This document shows positions 15,683 through 22,800 of a stretch of DNA of 27,817 nucleotides, in pieces (position 1 is the stretch's first letter; the number at the start of each line of letters is the position of its first letter). Under the pieces are notes generated by a model. It was not told the DNA's origin. It was given only the letters and a program-made list of their open reading frames with translations, and did not search any database. Origin of the DNA: JACCZX01 sp040003315 (GTDB lineage: Bacteria > Pseudomonadota > Gammaproteobacteria > Burkholderiales > Burkholderiaceae_F); contig JBDUCU010000025.1 in the NCBI GenBank assembly GCA_040003315.1, positions 1 to 27,817 of the forward strand. The letters run 5' to 3'. Position numbers and translations under genes: made by a program.

Positions 15683-16619
15683 CTTGCGCGGCTTCGGCCG
15701 GCAAGAATCCTTCGATCGACAGGTAACGCTCGCCGGTATCGTAATTAAAGCCGAGCACGCGCGCGTCGGCTTTCAACTCAGGCAGCTTCTTCGCGATCGC
15801 GGCCAGCGTTGCGCCCGATGAAACGCCAACCAGCACCCCTTCTTCGCGGGCCGCTCGTCTGGCCATCTCACGCGCTTCTTCAGCCTCAACCAAAATCACT
15901 CCGTCGAGCAGTTCGGTCTTCAGATTCTTTGGAATGAATCCCGCGCCGATGCCCTGAATCGGATGCGGCGATGGCTTGCCGCCGGAGATGACGGGCGACG
16001 CCGCCGGTTCGACTGCAAAAACTTTCAGCTGCGGCCACACGGGCTTTAACACCTGCGCCATCGCGGTGATGTGGCCACCGGTGCCGACCCCGGTGATGAC
16101 CGCATCGAATCCTTCCGGAAAGTCGCGCAACACTTCCTGCGCTGTGGTGCGTACATGCACGTCGATATTCGCCGGATTGTCGAACTGCTGCGGCATCCAC
16201 GCCCCGGGAGTCTGCGCCACCAGTTGCCGCGCGCGTTCGATCGCACCGGGCATTCCCTTTTCGCGCGGAGTCAACTCGAACGTGGCGCCGTAGGCGAGCA
16301 TCAAGCGGCGCCGCTCGATCGACATGCTTTCGGGCATCACCAGAATCAGCCGATACCCTTTGACCGCAGCGACCATTGCTAAGCCGATGCCGGTGTTGCC
16401 CGACGTCGGCTCGATGATCGTGCCATCGCGTTTCAGCGCTCCGCCTGCCTCGGCCGCTTCGATCATTGAAAGCGCGATGCGGTCCTTGATCGACCCGCCG
16501 GGATTGGCCCGCTCTGATTTAATCCACACCTCGGCCCGAGGTGCGATGTCACGGAACAGACGGTTAACGCGAATGGTCGGCGTATCGCCGATCGTTTGGA
16601 GAATGTCGAGTGCGCGCAT
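15675..16619 (-). CDS. cysK: Cysteine synthase (O-acetylserine sulfhydrylase)
   Basis: The 314-residue fold-type II PLP enzyme has the PLP lysine Lys45 in NPGGSIKDR, the substrate loop PTSGNTGIGL (71-80), a GVGTGGHITA phosphate-binding loop near residue 178 and the VSSGATLAA motif near residue 285. These are standard for O-acetylserine sulfhydrylases, which form cysteine from O-acetylserine and sulfide; the CysM type can also use thiosulfate to make S-sulfocysteine. CysK and CysM cannot be separated securely here. The gene is convergent with, and 8 bp overlapping, the sulfur transporter operon, giving a local sulfur theme. It diverges from the ammonia-lyase gene. Confidence 0.93.
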   Translation of the reverse strand: MRALDILQTIGDTPTIRVNRLFRDIAPRAEVWIKSERANPGGSIKDRIALSMIEAAEAGGALKRDGTIIEPTSGNTGIGLAMVAAVKGYRLILVMPESMSIERRRLMLAYGATFELTPREKGMPGAIERARQLVAQTPGAWMPQQFDNPANIDVHVRTTAQEVLRDFPEGFDAVITGVGTGGHITAMAQVLKPVWPQLKVFAVEPAASPVISGGKPSPHPIQGIGAGFIPKNLKTELLDGVILVEAEEAREMARRAAREEGVLVGVSSGATLAAIAKKLPELKADARVLGFNYDTGERYLSIEGFLPAEAAQAI

Positions 16620-16696
16620 TGTGGGCTCAGCCAGTCGCCGTGATTGGCGATCAATTATCTTATAACGCCACGCCGCCCTCGCAACTGGCTACCCGC
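16620..16696. promoter_or_regulatory. Divergent promoter region between cysteine synthase and ammonia-lyase
   Basis: The 77-bp gap contains an AT-rich island (16651-16666) that stands out in GC-rich surroundings. It holds TATAAC on the plus strand (16661-16666) and GATAAT on the minus strand, both 5/6 matches to a -10 box. No convincing -35 hexamer is seen at 16-18 bp on either side, so the exact promoters are uncertain. Confidence 0.4.
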
Positions 16697-17665
16697 ATGA
16701 CACTCGCAATTGGCTATAACGATATTCGCGCCGCAGCGGCGCGGCTGGCAGGCGTCGCAAACCGAACGCCGGTGCTGACCTCGCGCACGGCCGACGATCG
16801 CACCGGTGCTGAGCTCTTCTTCAAGTGCGAAAACCTGCAGCGGATGGGCGCGTTCAAGTTTCGTGGCGCTTACAACGCGCTGGTCCAATTTACGCCGCAG
16901 CAGCGCCATGCCGGCGTCGTTGCGTTCTCGTCGGGAAACCATGCGCAGGCAATCGCTCTATCGGCTCGTCTACTCGGAATGCCGGCGACGATCGTGATGC
17001 CAAGCGACGCGCCGCAGATGAAGATCGCGGCCACGCGCGGCTATGGCGCTACGGTGAAGTTGTACGACCGTTACACGGAGGACCGCGAAGCGATCAGTCG
17101 CACGCTTGCCGAGGAAGGCGGCATGACGCTGATTCCACCCTTCGATCATCCGCACGTGATGGCGGGCCAGGGTACCGCGGCGCTCGAGCTGACTGAAGAG
17201 ATCGACGCGCTCGATGTCGTGCTGGTATGCGTGGGCGGCGGCGGGCTAATTTCCGGCTGCGCCGTTGCAGCCAAACACATGCTTCCTGAATGTCGAGTGA
17301 TCGGCGTCGAACCCGAAGCCGGCAATGATGTGCAGCAGTCGCTGCGCCGCGCCGAGATCGTTCGCATCGAGGTGCCGCAGACAATTGCCGATGGCGCGCA
17401 AACCCAGCAGCCGGGCCGGCTCACGTTCCCTGTCATTCAGGCGATGGTCGACGACATGCTGACGGTCAGCGATGCACAGCTCGTGTCGACAATGCGCTTT
17501 TTTGCCGAGCGGATGAAAATCGTGGTTGAACCCACCGGCTGCCTCGCCGCGGCTGCCGCGCTGGAAGGTGTGCTCGACCTGCGCGGAAAAAGGGTTGGCA
17601 TCATCCTGAGCGGGGGCAACATTGATACTGCACGCTACGCGGAGTTGCTGGGCGGCATCCGCTGA
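16697..17665 (+). CDS. PLP-dependent ammonia-lyase (threonine/serine dehydratase or threo-3-hydroxyaspartate type)
   Basis: The 322-residue fold-type II PLP enzyme has its lysine, Lys54, in GAFKFRGAYN. The asparagine loop is SSGNHAQ (78-84), a glycine loop VGGGGLISG near residue 180 binds phosphate, and LSGGNID stands near the C-terminus. Length and the absence of a C-terminal ACT domain fit the catabolic threonine dehydratase, serine racemase and threo-3-hydroxyaspartate ammonia-lyase group rather than biosynthetic IlvA. It removes ammonia from hydroxy-amino acids to give 2-oxo acids. ATG 16697 starts the family N-terminus; an in-frame ATG at 16610 would overlap the divergent cysteine synthase. 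Exact substrate not resolvable. Confidence 0.88.
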   Translation: MTLAIGYNDIRAAAARLAGVANRTPVLTSRTADDRTGAELFFKCENLQRMGAFKFRGAYNALVQFTPQQRHAGVVAFSSGNHAQAIALSARLLGMPATIVMPSDAPQMKIAATRGYGATVKLYDRYTEDREAISRTLAEEGGMTLIPPFDHPHVMAGQGTAALELTEEIDALDVVLVCVGGGGLISGCAVAAKHMLPECRVIGVEPEAGNDVQQSLRRAEIVRIEVPQTIADGAQTQQPGRLTFPVIQAMVDDMLTVSDAQLVSTMRFFAERMKIVVEPTGCLAAAAALEGVLDLRGKRVGIILSGGNIDTARYAELLGGIR

Positions 17666-17725
17666 GCGCTGAATTGGCGCCGCGTATCGGCTTTAACCGA
17701 TTGTTCTGCTCGCATGCGCATCCCT

Positions 17726-17756
17726 AGCATCGACCTGCACTGGGAGGTCGAATGCT
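17726..17756 (+). promoter_or_regulatory. Hairpin enclosing the ribosome site and start codon of the nuclease gene
   Basis: AGCATCGACCT (17726-17736) pairs with AGGTCG (17745-17750) plus ATGCT (17752-17756), with one bulged A (17751) and an 8-nt loop. The flanking CCC and GGG may extend the stem. The ATG start (17752) and half of the GGGAGG ribosome site (17742-17747) lie in the 3' arm, so folding would hide the start. The structure is direct; regulation is inferred. Confidence 0.5.
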
Positions 17757-18258
17757 GGGTAGAGCGTTTGCATGGGTCACATTCATCGCGACGGTGTCGT
17801 GCCCGCCCGCCAGCGGCGCTGAGCTCGATGGCACGATCGTCAGGGTTGCCGATGGCGACACGGTCACTTTGCTGGACGCAGGCAAGACGCAGCATCGCAT
17901 CCGGCTTGACGGCATCGACGCCCCCGAGCGAACGCAGCCCTATGGCCAGCGTGCTCGCCAGTCGCTGGTCGCGCTCGCGCACGGCCGCGCTGCGCGAGCA
18001 GAGTGTCCGAAGGTTGATCGCTATGGTCGCGAAGTCTGTCGCGTCGTGGTCGATGGAGTCGACGTGGGTCTCGAGCAGATCCGGCGTGGCTTCGCCTGGC
18101 ACTACCTGAAATACGCACACGAGCAACGCGCGGATGATCGCAGCAGTTATGCACGAGCTGAAACCCAGGCGCGTGCTGCGCACTCGGGTCTGTGGTCGTT
18201 CAGCGACCCAACGCCGCCGTGGGAATATCGCCGCCTGCAGAAAGCCGAGCTGCGCTGA
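17752..18258 (+). CDS. Secreted thermonuclease-like nuclease (SNase/TNase family)
   Basis: The 168-residue protein has a short signal peptide (about 1-23). A staphylococcal-nuclease fold follows with the calcium-site and catalytic residues in order: VADGDTVTL with Asp35, RIRLDGIDAPE with Arg51, Asp56 and Glu59, and DRYGREVC with Arg93. The C-terminal GLEQIRRGFAWHY and SGLWSF motifs are also standard. It should cut DNA and RNA in the periplasm or outside the cell, using calcium. Three cysteines (17, 85, 96) are present; the latter two could form a disulfide. GGGAGG sits 4 nt before ATG 17752, inside a predicted hairpin. Its 3' end lies 3 bp from the convergent folE stop. Confidence 0.92.
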   Translation: MLGRAFAWVTFIATVSCPPASGAELDGTIVRVADGDTVTLLDAGKTQHRIRLDGIDAPERTQPYGQRARQSLVALAHGRAARAECPKVDRYGREVCRVVVDGVDVGLEQIRRGFAWHYLKYAHEQRADDRSSYARAETQARAAHSGLWSFSDPTPPWEYRRLQKAELR

Positions 18259-18261
18259 AGG

Positions 18262-18969
18262 TCAGCGCGATCGGTCTCTTAGCAGCGCAAGGAATTCGGC
18301 GCGCAAGGTTGAGTTGTTCAGGAACGAGCCGCGCATCACGCTGCTCGTCATCGTCGAGTCAGAATCCTTGACGCCGCGCCAGCGCATGCAGAAATGATCG
18401 GCTTCCATCACGAGTGCCAGCCCGTCCGGCTGCATGGTCTGCTGCAACAGATCGGCCAAGTGGACCACCGCCTCCTCCTGAATCTGAGGTCGACTCATCA
18501 CCCAGTCGGTCAACCGCACGTACTTCGATAGCCCGATCAAATTGGTACTCTCGTTGGGCAGCACGCCGATCCACAGTTTGCCAAGGATCGGACAGAGGTG
18601 ATGCGAGCACGCGCTGCGGACGGTCACCGGCCCGACGATGATCAGCTCGTTGAGCCGCTCGATATTTGGAAATTCGGTGACGTGGGGCCTGGGCGAGTAC
18701 CGGCCGCCAAACACTTCGGTCAGGTACATGCGGGCGATACGGCGCGCGGTCCCCCGCGTGTTGTGATCGCTTTCGGTGTCGATCACAAGACTTTGCAGCA
18801 CATCCAGCAGCTTGCTCTCGACCTCTTCCTGCAACTCCGCGAGCTCGTCCGGCTCGATGTAGTCCGAAATGTTGTCGTTGGCATGAAACCGCCGGTTTGC
18901 TGCTTGCAACCGCGCGCGGATCTTGTCTGAGACCGCAGCGGTCATCGGCTTGGGGCGCGCGGGAGGCAT
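18262..18969 (-). CDS. folE: GTP cyclohydrolase I
   Basis: The 235-residue enzyme opens the purine ring of GTP to make 7,8-dihydroneopterin triphosphate, the first step to folate and pterins. The zinc ligands are visible as Cys121 and His124 in SACSHHLCPI, with Cys194 in DHFCMRWRGV. The GTP-binding segment IGLSKYVRLTDW (145-156) and the C-terminal TMTSSVMRGSF are typical of the family. The start is either ATG 18969 or the in-frame ATG 18945; neither has a good ribosome site. A stretch further upstream in the same frame (to 19038) lacks family similarity. The gene stands alone, convergent with the nuclease and divergent from the OmpA-like gene. Confidence 0.94.
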   Translation of the reverse strand: MPPARPKPMTAAVSDKIRARLQAANRRFHANDNISDYIEPDELAELQEEVESKLLDVLQSLVIDTESDHNTRGTARRIARMYLTEVFGGRYSPRPHVTEFPNIERLNELIIVGPVTVRSACSHHLCPILGKLWIGVLPNESTNLIGLSKYVRLTDWVMSRPQIQEEAVVHLADLLQQTMQPDGLALVMEADHFCMRWRGVKDSDSTMTSSVMRGSFLNNSTLRAEFLALLRDRSR

Positions 18970-18980
18970 TTGCGTTTGAC

Positions 18981-18986
18981 TATATA
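18981..18986 (-). promoter_or_regulatory. Candidate -10 box for folE
   Basis: A TATATA hexamer lies 11 bp upstream of ATG 18969 in otherwise GC-rich DNA. No matching -35 was found. If it is used, the transcript would have almost no leader for ATG 18969 and about 30 nt for ATG 18945, which would favour the shorter protein. Confidence 0.3.
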
Positions 18987-19153
18987 GGAACGCCTCTACG
19001 AGTTCTGTGCGGCGACGCGATACGCTAAGGGTGTACAAGGGTCAATTGGGGCTGCGGCTCACATTTGTGTCGGCGCAACCGCGTGATCGACCGTTTAACA
19101 GGCATCACGCTTGCCTTTTTTTACACACAATAACCGTACTAACAGGAGGTTTT

Positions 19154-19813
19154 ATGAAAAGAGCGATTGCCTTGGTGGCAGCCGCGGTGTTTACCCTGAG
19201 TGCCTGCGAGACCATGACCGATGAGCAGCGTCGCACGGCTCAGGGCAGCGGAATTGGCGCCGGCGTCGGCGCAGCAGCTGGAGCGGTGCTGGCTGGAGGT
19301 AACAACCGCGTTCGCGGCGCTGCAATCGGCGCGGCGGTCGGTGCAGCGGCCGGTGCGCTCGGTGGCTACGTCTGGAATCAGCGCATGGAGAACCAGCGCC
19401 GGCAGATCGAGCAACAGACGCAGGGCACCGGCGTCGACGTTGTCCGAACCGCGGACAATCAGCTGAAGATCAACATTCCGAGCGACATTTCGTTCGATGT
19501 GGGCCAGTCTGCCATCCGTCCGAACTTCCGCCCTGTGCTGGATAACTTCGCCCAGTCGCTGGCGCAAAATCCAAGCAGCACCGTGACGATCGTGGGCCAT
19601 ACCGATGCGACCGGTTCGGCCGCTTCGAACGAGCAACTGTCGTTGGCGCGGGCCGACGCAACCCGGAACTATCTTGCGAGCCGTGGGATCGCTTCGAATC
19701 GCTTCATCATCGAGGGTCACGGTGAGCGCGAGCCGATAGCGAGCAACGATACCGAGGCAGGCCGCGCGCGCAATCGCAGGGTCGAGATCTACCTCGGCGA
19801 CCGCAACGCATAA
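19154..19813 (+). CDS. OmpA-family outer-membrane lipoprotein with glycine zipper
   Basis: The 219-residue protein has a signal sequence ending in LSAC, making Cys18 the lipidated residue. A glycine-zipper segment (about 31-72, repeated GAxxGAAxGA) follows, then a short helical linker and an OmpA C-terminal peptidoglycan-binding domain (about 105-217). That domain includes FDVGQSAIRPNF, VGHTDATGS, NEQLSLARADATRNYL and GRARNRRVEI. The layout matches YiaD-type lipoproteins that tie the outer membrane to the cell wall. A near-perfect ribosome site AGGAGG (19144-19149) stands 4 nt before the ATG, which fixes the start and suggests high expression. A strong terminator follows 16 bp after the stop. 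Confidence 0.93.
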   Translation: MKRAIALVAAAVFTLSACETMTDEQRRTAQGSGIGAGVGAAAGAVLAGGNNRVRGAAIGAAVGAAAGALGGYVWNQRMENQRRQIEQQTQGTGVDVVRTADNQLKINIPSDISFDVGQSAIRPNFRPVLDNFAQSLAQNPSSTVTIVGHTDATGSAASNEQLSLARADATRNYLASRGIASNRFIIEGHGEREPIASNDTEAGRARNRRVEIYLGDRNA

Positions 19814-19828
19814 GCCGCCTTAAGGGTG

Positions 19829-19859
19829 CGAAAGCGGCAGCTCTCAGCTGCCGCTTTCG
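19829..19859. terminator. Strong hairpin terminator, usable in both directions
   Basis: A perfect 14-bp inverted repeat, CGAAAGCGGCAGCT / AGCTGCCGCTTTCG with a CTC loop, lies 16 bp past the OmpA-like stop and 12 bp past the stop of the convergent giant gene. The outer stem has AAA/TTT and the plus side continues GTTTA. It probably ends transcription from both sides. Confidence 0.85.
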
Positions 19860-19870
19860 TTTACTGCCGA

Positions 19871-22800
19871 TCAACCGCCACCGCTTTCCCGGACGTATCC
19901 GCGCAGTCGGGCCAGCAGCTGGTTAGCCGCCTGGCGCTCAGCGCCGGTCGCTCTCTGCGCATATTTCGGCAATACAAACGACGTTTGGTCGATCACCGAG
20001 CTCCACATCGAAGCCGCACTGACGCGGGTAAAAAGGTCTTCAAACTCCTGTTCGATCATGGCTCGCTCGCCGGCCAGACGTTTTTCCGCCAGCGCCAGGT
20101 AGATGCGCAGCTCGATCACTCCGACAAAACTCCAGAAATCCGGATCATCGCGTGCCTTGATCGCGAGGCTTTCGCGGACTTCGGCCACAGTCACCGGATC
20201 AAATTTTTTCCAGTTGGGCTTGTCGCCGTCGACAATCAGTTCGGCGGCCATGCGATTTAGCGCCGGATAAAAAAGCGCCGCGTAGTTGCTGGTGCGCGCA
20301 AGCGTTTCGGCGCGCGCGTACGACGCCTTCATACTTTCGATCGCAGCGCGCTCTTCTGCCGGTCGCTTTGCGATCGAGGCCACCAGCGCCAGCCGTTTCC
20401 ATGCCGAGCCGCAGAGGTCTTCGCGTTCGATCGACGGCTGTAGCTTGGTCAAGCCTTCGAGCACTTCGAGCGCCGCTTGAATCTCGGTGCGCGCTTGAGC
20501 TAATTGCTCGGCGCTCGGCCGGCCACTTTGCTTGCGGACCTGCTCGACCTGTTCCAACGCGAGTCGAGCCCGCAGATTGCCGAGCTGCTCAGCCGCCTTG
20601 ATCGACGCACTGCCATCGTTGGCAGCCAGGGCGATGCGATACCACGCGATCGCCTCGGACATCGCTTTCGTCTCGGCCCACGCCAATCCAAACGCCTCGG
20701 CAACGGCACCCATGCCACCCCATAGCGCGCTAAAGCGGTCTTCAAGGTGGCGGATCTTGGCGCGTTGCGTCTCGCTGGATGCCTTCTGATATCGACTCCT
20801 TATCGCCAGCGATTCGAGTGCCAGAGCCAGCGCAGGCGCCGACGCGACGCCGGCAAATTCATCGGTCAACGATGGCGTCGGATGCTGCGCGTCGCCGACC
20901 CCACGGCGGAAAATCCAGTCCGGATCGCCATAGCATTGGTACGCGGCCCAGGTGTTGCCGCCCAGTGCATGCGCCGCGCCGCGCGCATCGGCGACCGCAT
21001 CGACGAATCGGCGCCCGCGCAACAGCGCATCGTAAAACGCCGTTGCGAACATTTTCGCCGGTTCGTCTTCAACCGCCCAGCCAGCAGCGATCACGCAACG
21101 CACACCGATCTCGATCAGCTCTTCGGCGACGTTGGCCGCGAACCGCGAGCGATCGTACGGACGGCCCAGGACTTCGCTCACATTGCGGGCGGCAAGATGA
21201 CAGCAATTGACGAACACCAGCTCGGGCACCGTGCGCATGTTGTGGATTTCGCGCGTGCCAAGAAACGCGTCGCCCGACAGCACCACGCCACGCGGATTGA
21301 TCACTTGCTGCGGCGGGTCGCCGAGCTTTGCCGGAACGGGCCCTGCCAGCTCGGGCGGTTCGCCGTGGCCGGCAATGTGCACGATTCTCCAGTCGCGCTC
21401 GAGCAACGCGTTGATCACCGTGAGCGCGTCGGCGCCGAACTGTTCCGGATCATCGGGACTGATCAGCGCCTTCACGCGTTGCGCATCGAGCGCGCCATCG
21501 GCCCTGAGCCGCGCGGCGACCGCGTTGGCCTCGTCGCGCGCGCCCGTCAGGCGCGGGTAGATTGCTGGATCGCACTTCGGCTCGCCAATCACCAGCACAC
21601 TCGCGTCGGCCTCGGCGTCCATCACCTGCTGGCGAAACTGCGCAGTACGCAGCTTGCGCAACAGCTTGGCGCGGATTGCCCACGGCAGCGCGTTGCCGCC
21701 ACCGCCCGCATCGGTGTCTAGCAGCTCCCACGGAATGCCCGCCGTTCCGCTGTCGAGCTCGATCACCATTTCTGTCGTGCCGCCCAGAAACGGCTCCATC
21801 TCGACCGGTATCAGCAACTGGAACAGCGTGCGGCCAATCCGCCGATCGGTGTTTTGATCGTTCGAGGCCCGCGCAACCAGTTCGCGCAGCAGCGGTCCCT
21901 GCGTAGCCTGCGCACGCACCTCGGTGCGCGCCCGCTTGGTGTCGAGCGTATAGGCAATCGTCGCGTGATCGTACGGACCCTCTTGCGTAACAGCGGTGAT
22001 GAAGTCGTAATCGGTACCGCGATAGCTCGAGTCGAGAGGCCGCCGTAATGCGCCGGTGCCCGAGCGCACGACGTCGGCCACCGCAAATCGGCCCGGTGTC
22101 GCGCTGTGCTGCACCTGCAGCGCGCGCCAGGCTTCGGTTGCACGATCCAAGTAGAGCTCGATCAGGTACAGGTGGCCGACACGCGGCCATCCGCGCGCAG
22201 GCCGCTTTGCATCAGTCTGCCGATCTCCAGAGACTCGCTCGTTCGCCTCGCGCAACCGGTCGTCGGCCTCGCGCACGCCCTGTGCAACGAGCTGCGCAGA
22301 CTGGCCGACCGTGATACCGGTGCCGCCACTGCCAACCATCGTCGCAGCGATTTCGAAAAGCGCGGGCACATCGGCATCTGCGTTGACTTTTTGCTCGGCC
22401 ATTCGCTGCGCCCACGCGATCGTCGCCTGCCGCACCGTGCGCACCAGGTCCGCAGGCCGCGCCTCGCCCTCGTGTCCGAGGCCCGCAACAATCACCGCTT
22501 CCGGTCGCGGTGGCTGCCACGGGTTTTCAGGATCGGTGCGCGTATTGATGAAGATCTGGTGGGTGCCTGGCGGCTCTGGGTACAGGCCCACCTTCAGCGA
22601 ATCGTCCATCGCTCCACCGATCAGGCGATTCATCACGAACTCGGTGCCTGACAGCCGCAGCGACCGGTAGTGACCGAGCAGCAGCGGCTGGCGGATGAAG
22701 CTCAAGTCGCCGTTGACCACCGTTATCGGCAGTGCGGGACTGCGTGCCGAGCTCACGATCGGTTGTCGGCACTCGAGCGCGAGCAATTCGCGCGGCGACT

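Noticed and set aside
20747..21721. Plus-strand open frame of 324 codons
   Set aside because: Antisense to the CHAT domain, whose His and Cys motifs are intact; no protein family signs.
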